In this document: in pieces, positions 6,777 to 11,759 of the stretch | How the letters are laid out: each line of letters begins with the position of its first letter | Numbering within the stretch: the first letter of the stretch is position 1 | NCBI GenBank assembly: GCA_900751815.1 | Contig: CAADST010000058.1 | Location: forward strand, 1 to 11,759 | Reading direction: 5' to 3' | DNA from: Bacilli bacterium | GTDB lineage: Bacteria; Bacillota_I; Bacilli_A; RF39; UBA660 | DNA: 11,759 nt | Notes under the pieces: generated by a model | What the model was told of the DNA's origin: nothing | The model's database searches: none | What the model saw: the letters and a program-made list of their open reading frames with translations, nothing else | Program-made: the position numbers and the translations under genes

Positions 6777-7795
6777 AATAATCCCCCACTTTCAAAAAGA
6801 CTTCTGTTGTGATCTATTCCTAAGTGTTCATATGATTTTTCCGTAGCAACACGGCCACTGCGAGTTCTTTTAATAAATCCTTCTTGTAATAAAAATGGTT
6901 CAACAACATCCTCAATAGTAGTTATTTCTTCCCCAATTGCCGTAGATATTGTTTCAACTCCAACAGGGCCACCATTAAATTTATTAATTAATGCTTCTAA
7001 ATACTCAATATCAATTGTATCTAGACCATATTTATCAACATTAAGTCGATCTAGAGCCTCTAAAGTGATTTTTAAATCAATTCTCCCTGTGCCTTCAACT
7101 AGAGCAAAATCTCGAACTCTTTTAAATAAACGATTGGCAATTCTTGGGGTTTTCCTACTTCTTTTTGCTAGTTCTCCCGCCGCATCATCATCGATATTCA
7201 TATCTAAAACATGGCTAGTACGCTTTACAATATCTCCAAGTTCTTCATCAGAATAAAACTCTAATTTATTAACTATACCAAATCTATCTCTTAATGGACT
7301 TGATAAGTCACCCGCTCTAGTTGTTGCTCCAACTAAAGTAAATGGTAGTAAATCAATTTTAACACTTCTACTTTTTCCTTCCGTACCTATTACAATATTT
7401 ATTGTAAAATCTTCCATGGCTGAATAAAGTATTTCTTCAATAAATGAAGGAATTCGGTGTATTTCATCAATAAATAAGACATCTCCTGGTTCCAAAGTTG
7501 AAAGTATAGCTGCTAAATCACCACTTTTTTCAATTGAGGGACCTGTTGCTGTTTTAATATTAGAACCCATTTCATTAGCAATAATATGCGCAAGTGTTGT
7601 TTTACCAAGTCCTGGTGGACCATATAAAAGCACATGGTCAAGTGGTTCATTTCGCATCTTAGCGGCCTTAATAAAAACCCTTAAATTTTCTTTAATCTTT
7701 TCTTGACCAACATATTCATCTAAAGATTCCGGTCTAATACTTTTATCAAAAATATCTTCTGGTTTTAATTCACTATCAATTAATCTATCATTCAT
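6773..7795 (-). CDS. ruvB: Holliday junction branch-migration helicase subunit RuvB
   Basis: RuvB is the AAA+ hexameric motor that, loaded by RuvA, drives branch migration of Holliday junctions during recombination and repair. The 340-residue protein has Walker [10 protein letters not shown] (59-67), Walker B LFIDEIH (107-113), sensor 1 [18 protein letters not shown] (156-173) carrying the arginine finger region, and the C-terminal winged-helix end [20 protein letters not shown]. Length is typical. ATG 7795 follows the strong Shine-Dalgarno GGGGAGG and overlaps the upstream HAD gene by 8 nt. The TGA overlaps the folD TTG start. RuvA, normally just upstream in Firmicutes, is absent from this position and from the window, so it must be encoded elsewhere. 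Co-transcription with thymidylate genes groups DNA repair with DNA-precursor supply. Confidence 0.98.
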   Translation of the reverse strand: MNDRLIDSELKPEDIFDKSIRPESLDEYVGQEKIKENLRVFIKAAKMRNEPLDHVLLYGPPGLGKTTLAHIIANEMGSNIKTATGPSIEKSGDLAAILSTLEPGDVLFIDEIHRIPSFIEEILYSAMEDFTINIVIGTEGKSRSVKIDLLPFTLVGATTRAGDLSSPLRDRFGIVNKLEFYSDEELGDIVKRTSHVLDMNIDDDAAGELAKRSRKTPRIANRLFKRVRDFALVEGTGRIDLKITLEALDRLNVDKYGLDTIDIEYLEALINKFNGGPVGVETISTAIGEEITTIEDVVEPFLLQEGFIKRTRSGRVATEKSYEHLGIDHNRSLFESGGLF

Positions 7796-8333
7796 CTTTA
7801 ACCTCCCCGATTAAATTATCAATATATTTTTTTACCTCTGGCCATGACGATACAATATCATGATTACTTTTTTTAGTTTTCTCTGTAAAACGCAAAGTTT
7901 TAATTCCCACTCTTTTTATTTCATCTAAAACTCTTTCTTTATCATCAATAAATAAATCTATTTTTTCTTTTCTAGCTGCTGCTGATTTATGATTCTTTTT
8001 AAAAATTATTTTATCATAAATCACATTATGATCTTTTAAATATTCTAAAGTTATGGGAATAGACTCGGTAAAACCTAAAGTACCACGAGCAGTAATAAAA
8101 ACAATTCTAATATTTTTACTCCGCAAATAATTTAAAACCTTTAGAGCATCTTTTTTTATTGGAGCATTCTTTTGAATATCATATAAATACATACCATAAA
8201 ATTTCAAATATTCATCTTTACTTAAATCATGATAATCAGTTATGCTATTATCCCTTACAAATTCTTTTAAGTACTCATTACCGGTCTTAGTTGTTTCAAT
8301 TAAAGTATCATCTAAATCTATTCCTATCGTCAT
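7788..8333 (-). CDS. HAD-family 5'-nucleotidase, probable deoxyribonucleotidase (NT5C-like)
   Basis: This 181-residue cytoplasmic protein is a HAD phosphatase. Motif I is IDLDDTL (nucleophile Asp6, acid/base Asp8), motif II is FITAR (Thr81), a Lys follows around 112-116 (KKNHK), and motif IV is [10 protein letters not shown] (Asp130, Asp131). A helical insertion between motifs I and II (residues 20-60) acts as a small cap. The DLDDTL...ITAR...IDD arrangement and size fit the 5'(3')-deoxyribonucleotidase group, or the related uncharacterised Firmicute nucleotidases. That predicts dephosphorylation of dNMPs such as dUMP or dTMP. It is the first gene of the ruvB-folD-glyA-thyA-folA-tmk-queA operon, which favours a pyrimidine deoxynucleotide substrate, but this is inference from context. 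ATG 8333 follows GGGAGG by 5 nt. A phosphatase for another small phosphate ester is the alternative. Confidence 0.8.
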   Translation of the reverse strand: MTIGIDLDDTLIETTKTGNEYLKEFVRDNSITDYHDLSKDEYLKFYGMYLYDIQKNAPIKKDALKVLNYLRSKNIRIVFITARGTLGFTESIPITLEYLKDHNVIYDKIIFKKNHKSAAARKEKIDLFIDDKERVLDEIKRVGIKTLRFTEKTKKSNHDIVSSWPEVKKYIDNLIGEVKDE

Positions 8334-8349
8334 TTAAGCCTCCCTAAAT

Positions 8350-8378
8350 ATTGTATCATAATTAATTTTTTTTGGATA
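8350..8378 (-). promoter_or_regulatory. Extended -10 promoter of the nine-gene minus-strand operon
   Basis: On the minus strand TATGATACAAT gives an extended -10: TG at 8358-8357, one base, then TACAAT (8355-8350). The hexamer 17 nt upstream, TATCCA (8378-8373), matches the -35 consensus only at three positions, as often seen with extended -10 promoters. Transcription would start near 8343-8345, giving a leader of about a dozen nucleotides that begins at or within the GGGAGG Shine-Dalgarno. So short a leader leaves no room for a riboswitch or attenuator. Confidence 0.5.
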
Positions 8379-8392
8379 TACTAAATTTAATA

Positions 8393-8421
8393 TTGTTAAA
8401 AATTAATTAATAGTGTATAAT
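8393..8421 (+). promoter_or_regulatory. Sigma-A-type promoter of the secretion ATPase gene
   Basis: TTGTTA (8393-8398) and a perfect TATAAT (8416-8421) are separated by exactly 17 nt. Transcription should begin near 8428, 15 nt before the GTG start at 8443. The promoter excludes the upstream in-frame GTG at 8413, which lies just ahead of the -10 element. It is divergent from the operon promoter at 8350-8378. Confidence 0.75.
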
Positions 8422-8442
8422 ATTTTTAGTATAAGGGTATGT

Positions 8443-9762
8443 GTGATACAAATGTTTAGAGATTTTGATTATGAAAATAAACCAGTTGTTGATATTGTTA
8501 ACGAAATGATTATTGATGCCATTAATAAAAAAGCATCAGATATTCATTTTGACCCAACGGAAAATGAACTTAATGTCCGCATTAGAATCGATGGGGAACT
8601 TTTAGAATATGCTAAGGTTCCTAATTTTGTTAAGAAAAATTTGTTGACTAGAATAAAAATTATTTCTGGTATGAATATTACTGAAACAAGATTACCTCAA
8701 GATGGAGCCATAAAAAACTTAACTGATGCTAGTGAATTAGACCTACGGGTTTCATCACTTCCTATAGTTGATGGTGAAAAAATAGTTATTCGTATTTTAA
8801 ATTATTCTATGAGTAATAATGGATTAGAAAATCTAGGATTATCTGAAGAAAACTTAGAAAAAATTAAAAAACTATTAACTATGCCCAATGGAATCATTCT
8901 AGTTAGTGGTGCTACTGGTACTGGTAAATCAACTACTGTTTATGCCATGCTCCAAATACTTAATACTGTATCTAAAAACATAATTACTGTTGAAGACCCA
9001 GTCGAAATGAAAATACCTGGTATTAATCAAGTTCAAGTTATGAGTGATATTGGTCTAACATTTGGTAATACCCTAAGAAGTATCTTGCGTCAAGACCCAG
9101 ATATCATAATGATTGGGGAAATTCGTGATGATGAAACCGCTCGTATAGCAGTTCGAGCATCAATTACTGGTCACCTGGTATTATCAACAATACACACTAA
9201 TAACTCTTTAAATACTATTGAAAGATTACTAGATATGGAAGTTGAAAGATACCTACTAGGTTCAGCACTAACTGGTATTATTGCTCAAAGATTAGTTAAA
9301 AAATTATGTCCAAAATGTCGTACTAGTAGACCTACAACACCATATGAAAGAGAATTATTTAGAAAAGTTTTAAATAAAGAAATAGATGCTATATATACTC
9401 CTCAAGGATGTAGCGAATGTATTAATGGCTATAGTGGTAGAACTGCCCTACATGAAGTACTTATTTTAAATCAAGAAATCCGTGATGCTATTACCAATAA
9501 CATAAGGAAAAATGAATTAAGACATCTAGTTTATGATAAACATGTAACAAGCCTTTTAAAAGATGGTCTAGAAAAAGTTGTTGCGGGTATAACTAGTATT
9601 GATGAAATATTAAGAGTCATTGATGTCGATGATGACTTTGGTGAAGATGAAGCTGATATTAAAGCAGCATTAATTGGTAAACCTCAAATTAGCACTGCTG
9701 AAGAAATACTAAATGCTAACAATCAAACAAATATAACAACTAACGAAATTGAAGAATTATAA
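8443..9762 (+). CDS. GspE/PilB/ComGA-family type II secretion or type IV pilus assembly ATPase
   Basis: This hexameric cytoplasmic ATPase family powers pilin polymerisation or pseudopilus-driven secretion and DNA uptake. Counting from GTG 8443 (439 residues): N2-type domain DIVNEMIIDAINKKASDIHFDP (about 17-38), Walker A SGATGTGKSTT (155-165), Asp box TVEDPVE, Walker B region RQDPDIIMIGEIRDDETA, His box TGHLVLSTIHTNNS, and a zinc tetracysteine (Cys289, 292, 323, 326; CPKC...CSEC). The N1 domain of full-length PilB/GspE is missing, giving a compact ComGA-like size. After about residue 393 an acidic tail (DVDDDFGEDEAD) and an Asn/Thr-rich end extend past the catalytic core. GTG 8443 has AAGGG at spacing 5; ATG 8452 (MFRDFDYENK) is the alternative, with worse spacing. 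No inner-membrane platform, prepilin or peptidase gene is next to it, so the rest of the machine lies elsewhere. Confidence 0.93.
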   Translation: MIQMFRDFDYENKPVVDIVNEMIIDAINKKASDIHFDPTENELNVRIRIDGELLEYAKVPNFVKKNLLTRIKIISGMNITETRLPQDGAIKNLTDASELDLRVSSLPIVDGEKIVIRILNYSMSNNGLENLGLSEENLEKIKKLLTMPNGIILVSGATGTGKSTTVYAMLQILNTVSKNIITVEDPVEMKIPGINQVQVMSDIGLTFGNTLRSILRQDPDIIMIGEIRDDETARIAVRASITGHLVLSTIHTNNSLNTIERLLDMEVERYLLGSALTGIIAQRLVKKLCPKCRTSRPTTPYERELFRKVLNKEIDAIYTPQGCSECINGYSGRTALHEVLILNQEIRDAITNNIRKNELRHLVYDKHVTSLLKDGLEKVVAGITSIDEILRVIDVDDDFGEDEADIKAALIGKPQISTAEEILNANNQTNITTNEIEEL

Positions 9763-9789
9763 AAAGTCTGTATTTAAACAGACTTTTTT
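9761..9789. terminator. Shared bidirectional terminator between convergent genes
   Basis: AAAAAGTCTGT (9761-9771) pairs perfectly with ACAGACTTTTT (9778-9788) around a 6-nt loop, with T-runs on both strands. It starts inside the TAA of the ATPase gene (9760-9762). The opposing gene's TAA (9774-9776) lies in the loop, so that gene's last four codons (KKSV) are encoded by one stem arm. Confidence 0.88.
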
Positions 9790-10400
9790 CTTGTTCTACT
9801 CTTCGGTTTAGAAGTAACTACATAAAGATAAGTATCTCCTAGTGTTGTTCCTTCACTTATAAATGGTTCTACTAATCTATCTTCAAGAAAAGATAGTTCT
9901 CTTTTCTTTTTCATAATATCAGAATCAGTTATACTTCCATATATACCTAAAGTTACAGATTCTCCTAAATTATGTAAAGTATCTAATCCTTTAATATAAT
10001 TTCTATTATAAGGATTTTGTGTTAAATAATTATAATATTCTAAAATCGGTTCTACAAAGCCATTATCATGTTTTATTTTTGGCATACCATTTTGAACTAA
10101 AAAAGCACCATTAGTTACTTTCTTTAAAGAAGATAAGCTATAAGGAAACTCACTAATCATAGCAATTGGTGTATTATTAGTAATGGTATCAAGTCCCCCT
10201 TTATTTACTTCCATGCCAAATTCATTAATTTCACTATTACCAATAAGGTCTTTAATAAACCTTAAATAAACTTTTCCTTGTTCTTCTCTTAAATCTAACC
10301 AATCTGCCAGTTCTCTCACACTAACACTATCTAAGGGACGATTTAATCCCCCTATGCTTTCAAGATATTGTATTATTAATAAATCAATATATTTTTCCAT
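9774..10400 (-). CDS. Protein of unknown function with possible N-terminal helical/winged-helix region
   Basis: I do not recognise this 208-residue protein. The N-terminal 60 residues are helical and include LDSVSVRELADWLDLREEQ followed by VYLRFIKDLIG, a spacing compatible with a winged-helix DNA-binding or protein-interaction module. The middle is mixed alpha/beta with FGMEVNKGGLDTITNNTPIAM and NPYNRNYIKGLDTL. A helical ISDIMKKKRELSFLEDRLVEPF-like segment follows, starting at TDSDIMKKK, and the tail is strongly basic (KPKSRTRKKSV). No signal peptide or membrane segment is visible, so it should be cytoplasmic. The start at 10400 overlaps the M15 peptidase stop by one base (TAATG) with AGAGGAAG upstream, so the two are translationally coupled. 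The 3' end is encoded inside the terminator stem. Coupling with a peptidase that lacks a signal peptide suggests a common pathway, but the role is unknown. Confidence 0.75.
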   Translation of the reverse strand: MEKYIDLLIIQYLESIGGLNRPLDSVSVRELADWLDLREEQGKVYLRFIKDLIGNSEINEFGMEVNKGGLDTITNNTPIAMISEFPYSLSSLKKVTNGAFLVQNGMPKIKHDNGFVEPILEYYNYLTQNPYNRNYIKGLDTLHNLGESVTLGIYGSITDSDIMKKKRELSFLEDRLVEPFISEGTTLGDTYLYVVTSKPKSRTRKKSV

Positions 10401-11008
10401 TATCTTCCTCTCGAATAGTTTTCTTGTTCTACTCTCTCATAATATTCATCTAGTGTAATTCCTTCCGCATATAAAATTGTTGCCATTTCAACACCAACAA
10501 AACGATAATGCCACCGTTCATATTGAATATTAGTAACATCTTCTTTACCTTCTGGATATCTTAAAATAAAACCAAATTTATGGGCATTTTCTTTTAACCA
10601 CATAATTTCAGGATCTACATCACTAGTTTTTTCAATATAAACACCATTATCCATATAAGCAATATCAATCGCAAGTCCTGTTTGATGTTCACTTGAACCC
10701 GGTAATGATACTAAACGAAGTGTTTCTTCTAATCCTTTTTCAGCAACAGATTTATCAAAAATAACTTGTTGATATTCATAAGGCCTATAACCGCTATCTA
10801 CAATAATTTTTCTTAATCCTAAAGCTTCTGCAGCTTTTTGCATCGCTTCAAAATATGGCAATATATCTGCACTAATCATTGGTTTAAAATTTGGATCTTT
10901 GTAATCATGAAAATTATTTTCATTATCATCAGTTATAACTAAATTTTCTGGTACATAATCACTAGAAAGTAAATGTTCCTTATTTACTAATATAGTATAA
11001 TCTTGCAT
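10400..11008 (-). CDS. Soluble M15B D,D-peptidase (VanXY/VanY-like)
   Basis: This zinc peptidase family hydrolyses D-Ala-D-Ala bonds in peptidoglycan precursors or free dipeptide. The 202-residue chain has SGYRPYEYQ (72-80), PGSSEHQTGLAIDI (103-116) with zinc ligands His108 and Asp115, and YERWHYR (163-169) with catalytic Glu164 and ligand His167. The segment FGFILRYPEGKEDVTNIQYERWH closely follows what I recall of VanXY-C (FILRYPEDK, then EPWH), as do the N-terminal 'LVNKEHLL' and the C-terminal 'TLDEYYERV'. The usual Pro of EPWH is Arg. There is no signal peptide or membrane anchor, unlike typical VanY or DacB/LdcB enzymes, so it is probably cytoplasmic as VanX and VanXY are. ATG 11008 has AAGGAGG upstream and its own promoter. 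No vanH, ligase or vanRS genes adjoin it, so it is not evidence for glycopeptide resistance. Confidence 0.88.
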   Translation of the reverse strand: MQDYTILVNKEHLLSSDYVPENLVITDDNENNFHDYKDPNFKPMISADILPYFEAMQKAAEALGLRKIIVDSGYRPYEYQQVIFDKSVAEKGLEETLRLVSLPGSSEHQTGLAIDIAYMDNGVYIEKTSDVDPEIMWLKENAHKFGFILRYPEGKEDVTNIQYERWHYRFVGVEMATILYAEGITLDEYYERVEQENYSRGR

Positions 11009-11029
11009 ATTATTCCTCCTTGATTAATT

Positions 11030-11057
11030 ATTCTATCATATTTTCTTATAAAATCAA
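11030..11057 (-). promoter_or_regulatory. Promoter of the M15 peptidase gene pair
   Basis: On the minus strand TTGATT (11057-11052) is separated by 16 nt from TAGAAT (11035-11030), with an upstream TG giving an extended -10 (TATGATAGAAT). This nearly repeats the operon promoter's TATGATACAAT at 8350-8360. The start site would be about 15 nt past the -10, and the AAGGAGG ribosome site follows. The -35 lies only five bases from the stop of the upstream gene. Confidence 0.6.
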
Positions 11058-11061
11058 GTTT

Positions 11062-11759
11062 TTATCTTTCTCTTGTTAATTCTTGATAATCCTCTCTATA
11101 TTTTTTCTTTTCTAATAAAAATTTATATTTATCATAAAATGCTACTAATTCTTTTTTGATTTTTTTTATATCTCTATTAGCTTCCGCATATTTATTTAAA
11201 AGTTCTTTTAAATCATAACCCAGATTTTCTTTTAGTTCCTTATTTTTATTTAAATAATCTTTTAAATCATCAATACTCATAAGGAGATTACCAAATCCAT
11301 GAATGCCACAAGGAATTGTAAGAATTGCGACTATAAAGACCCACAAAACACTATCATTAGAATCACTAAAGTCATAACTTATTATAGGATTATCTAAATC
11401 TTGTGTGTAACTAACAACTACATATTCATTATCGGTATATAAATCCTCTGGAGCTAAAGCATCTTTATATTCTCTATTTTCTGTATAATTTATCCCTAAT
11501 CTTTGTAGGTCAAGTAATAAATACTGTGCTAAATCATCATAATCAATGTGTGATACATCATATTCTCTATAATCTCTCGTAAATCCATCTCTATATTCTT
11601 CCCATGGTTCATATTCTAATATTAATGTTTCTTCTCCAGTTTCATTAACTAAACTCATTACTTCATCATGTGTATTAAGCCTATCATTAATGCTATATTC
11701 TTCAACTACGGTATTATAGTTTTCAGTTTTAAACATTGGTTTATAAAGAAGTGCACCAA
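11062..11759 (-). CDS. Unrecognised single-pass membrane protein with coiled-coil tail, 5' end outside window
   Basis: From the ATG at 11736 the frame encodes 224 residues, but that ATG has no Shine-Dalgarno. The frame stays open to the window edge (GALLYKP precedes the Met), so the true start probably lies outside. The visible part opens with an acidic, Tyr-rich region (EYEPWEEYRDGF, DYREYDVSHIDYDDL, YTDNEYVVVSYTQDLD). It then has one hydrophobic stretch of about 21 residues, SVLWVFIVAILTIPCGIHGFG (129-149 from that Met), and a charged helical C-terminus rich in Lys, Glu and Leu (155-220) that looks like a coiled coil. The acidic N-terminal side may be extracytoplasmic and the Lys-rich tail cytoplasmic, by the positive-inside rule. 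No family is recognised. It is separated from the peptidase gene by a promoter, so it is probably a separate transcription unit, though read-through is possible. Confidence 0.7.
   Translation of the reverse strand, partial: GALLYKPMFKTENYNTVVEEYSINDRLNTHDEVMSLVNETGEETLILEYEPWEEYRDGFTRDYREYDVSHIDYDDLAQYLLLDLQRLGINYTENREYKDALAPEDLYTDNEYVVVSYTQDLDNPIISYDFSDSNDSVLWVFIVAILTIPCGIHGFGNLLMSIDDLKDYLNKNKELKENLGYDLKELLNKYAEANRDIKKIKKELVAFYDKYKFLLEKKKYREDYQELTRER

Noticed and set aside
8356..8412. THF riboswitch or T-box ahead of the folate operon
   Set aside because: The predicted leader is only about a dozen nucleotides and the spacer has no conserved riboswitch-like structure.
8413..8442. GTG at 8413 as the start of the secretion ATPase
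   Set aside because: It lies immediately upstream of the perfect TATAAT -10 (8416-8421), so it would not be in the mRNA. GTG 8443 with AAGGG, or ATG 8452, is more credible.
10400..11008. Vancomycin-resistance cluster
   Set aside because: Only one M15 peptidase is present. No vanH, D-Ala-D-Lac or D-Ala-D-Ser ligase, racemase or vanRS genes adjoin it.
1..11759. Genetic code 4 (TGA as tryptophan) for the whole genome
   Set aside because: The long genes use TGG for Trp and several end in TGA exactly at overlaps with the next gene.

Overview
The window is strongly AT-rich DNA from a bacterium with the standard bacterial code: tryptophan is TGG in all long genes, and TGA is a genuine stop in at least five of them (ends at 901, 1646, 2649, 6773 and 7788). 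Strong purine-rich Shine-Dalgarno sequences, tightly overlapping genes, a Bacilli-style gene repertoire and a possible SpoVID-like fragment suggest a low-GC Firmicute, perhaps an uncultured gut Bacilli/RF39-type lineage. That placement is inference, not proof.

Layout. Positions 1-252 (minus) hold the N-terminal part of a gene whose product resembles the SpoVID/DUF3794 type of N-terminal domain. Positions 253-664 hold no standard-code gene, but contain a minus-strand terminator hairpin (301-329), a 9-bp perfect dyad (526-549) and an open stretch interrupted only by TGA codons. A small XRE-type HTH protein follows on the plus strand (665-901), then a bidirectional terminator (908-949) and a 104-bp element bounded by 13-bp inverted repeats (964-1067). 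Next is a minus-strand operon spanning 8333 down to 1111. From its promoter end it reads: HAD-family deoxynucleotidase, ruvB, folD, glyA, thyA, folA (DHFR), tmk, queA, and a frameshifted Fic gene. On the plus strand, divergent from it, lies one GspE/PilB/ComGA-type secretion ATPase (8443-9762). It ends at a terminator shared with a second minus-strand group: an unrecognised protein (9774-10400), a soluble VanXY-like M15B D,D-peptidase (10400-11008), and an unrecognised membrane/coiled-coil protein (11062 to the window edge, 5' end outside).

How it works together. folD, glyA, thyA, folA and tmk form an almost complete dTMP/dTDP supply route. GlyA makes methylene-THF, ThyA uses it to methylate dUMP, DHFR recycles the dihydrofolate, FolD exchanges methylene- and formyl-THF, and Tmk phosphorylates dTMP. 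The leading HAD deoxynucleotidase could trim the same nucleotide pool. This cassette sits between ruvB and queA, which are normally neighbours in Firmicutes. Most joints overlap by 4 to 11 nt, which indicates translational coupling.

No CRISPR array, rRNA, tRNA, riboswitch, insertion sequence or complete new defence system is evident. The least explained parts are the AT-rich 253-1110 region, the Fic remnant and the two unrecognised proteins at the right end.
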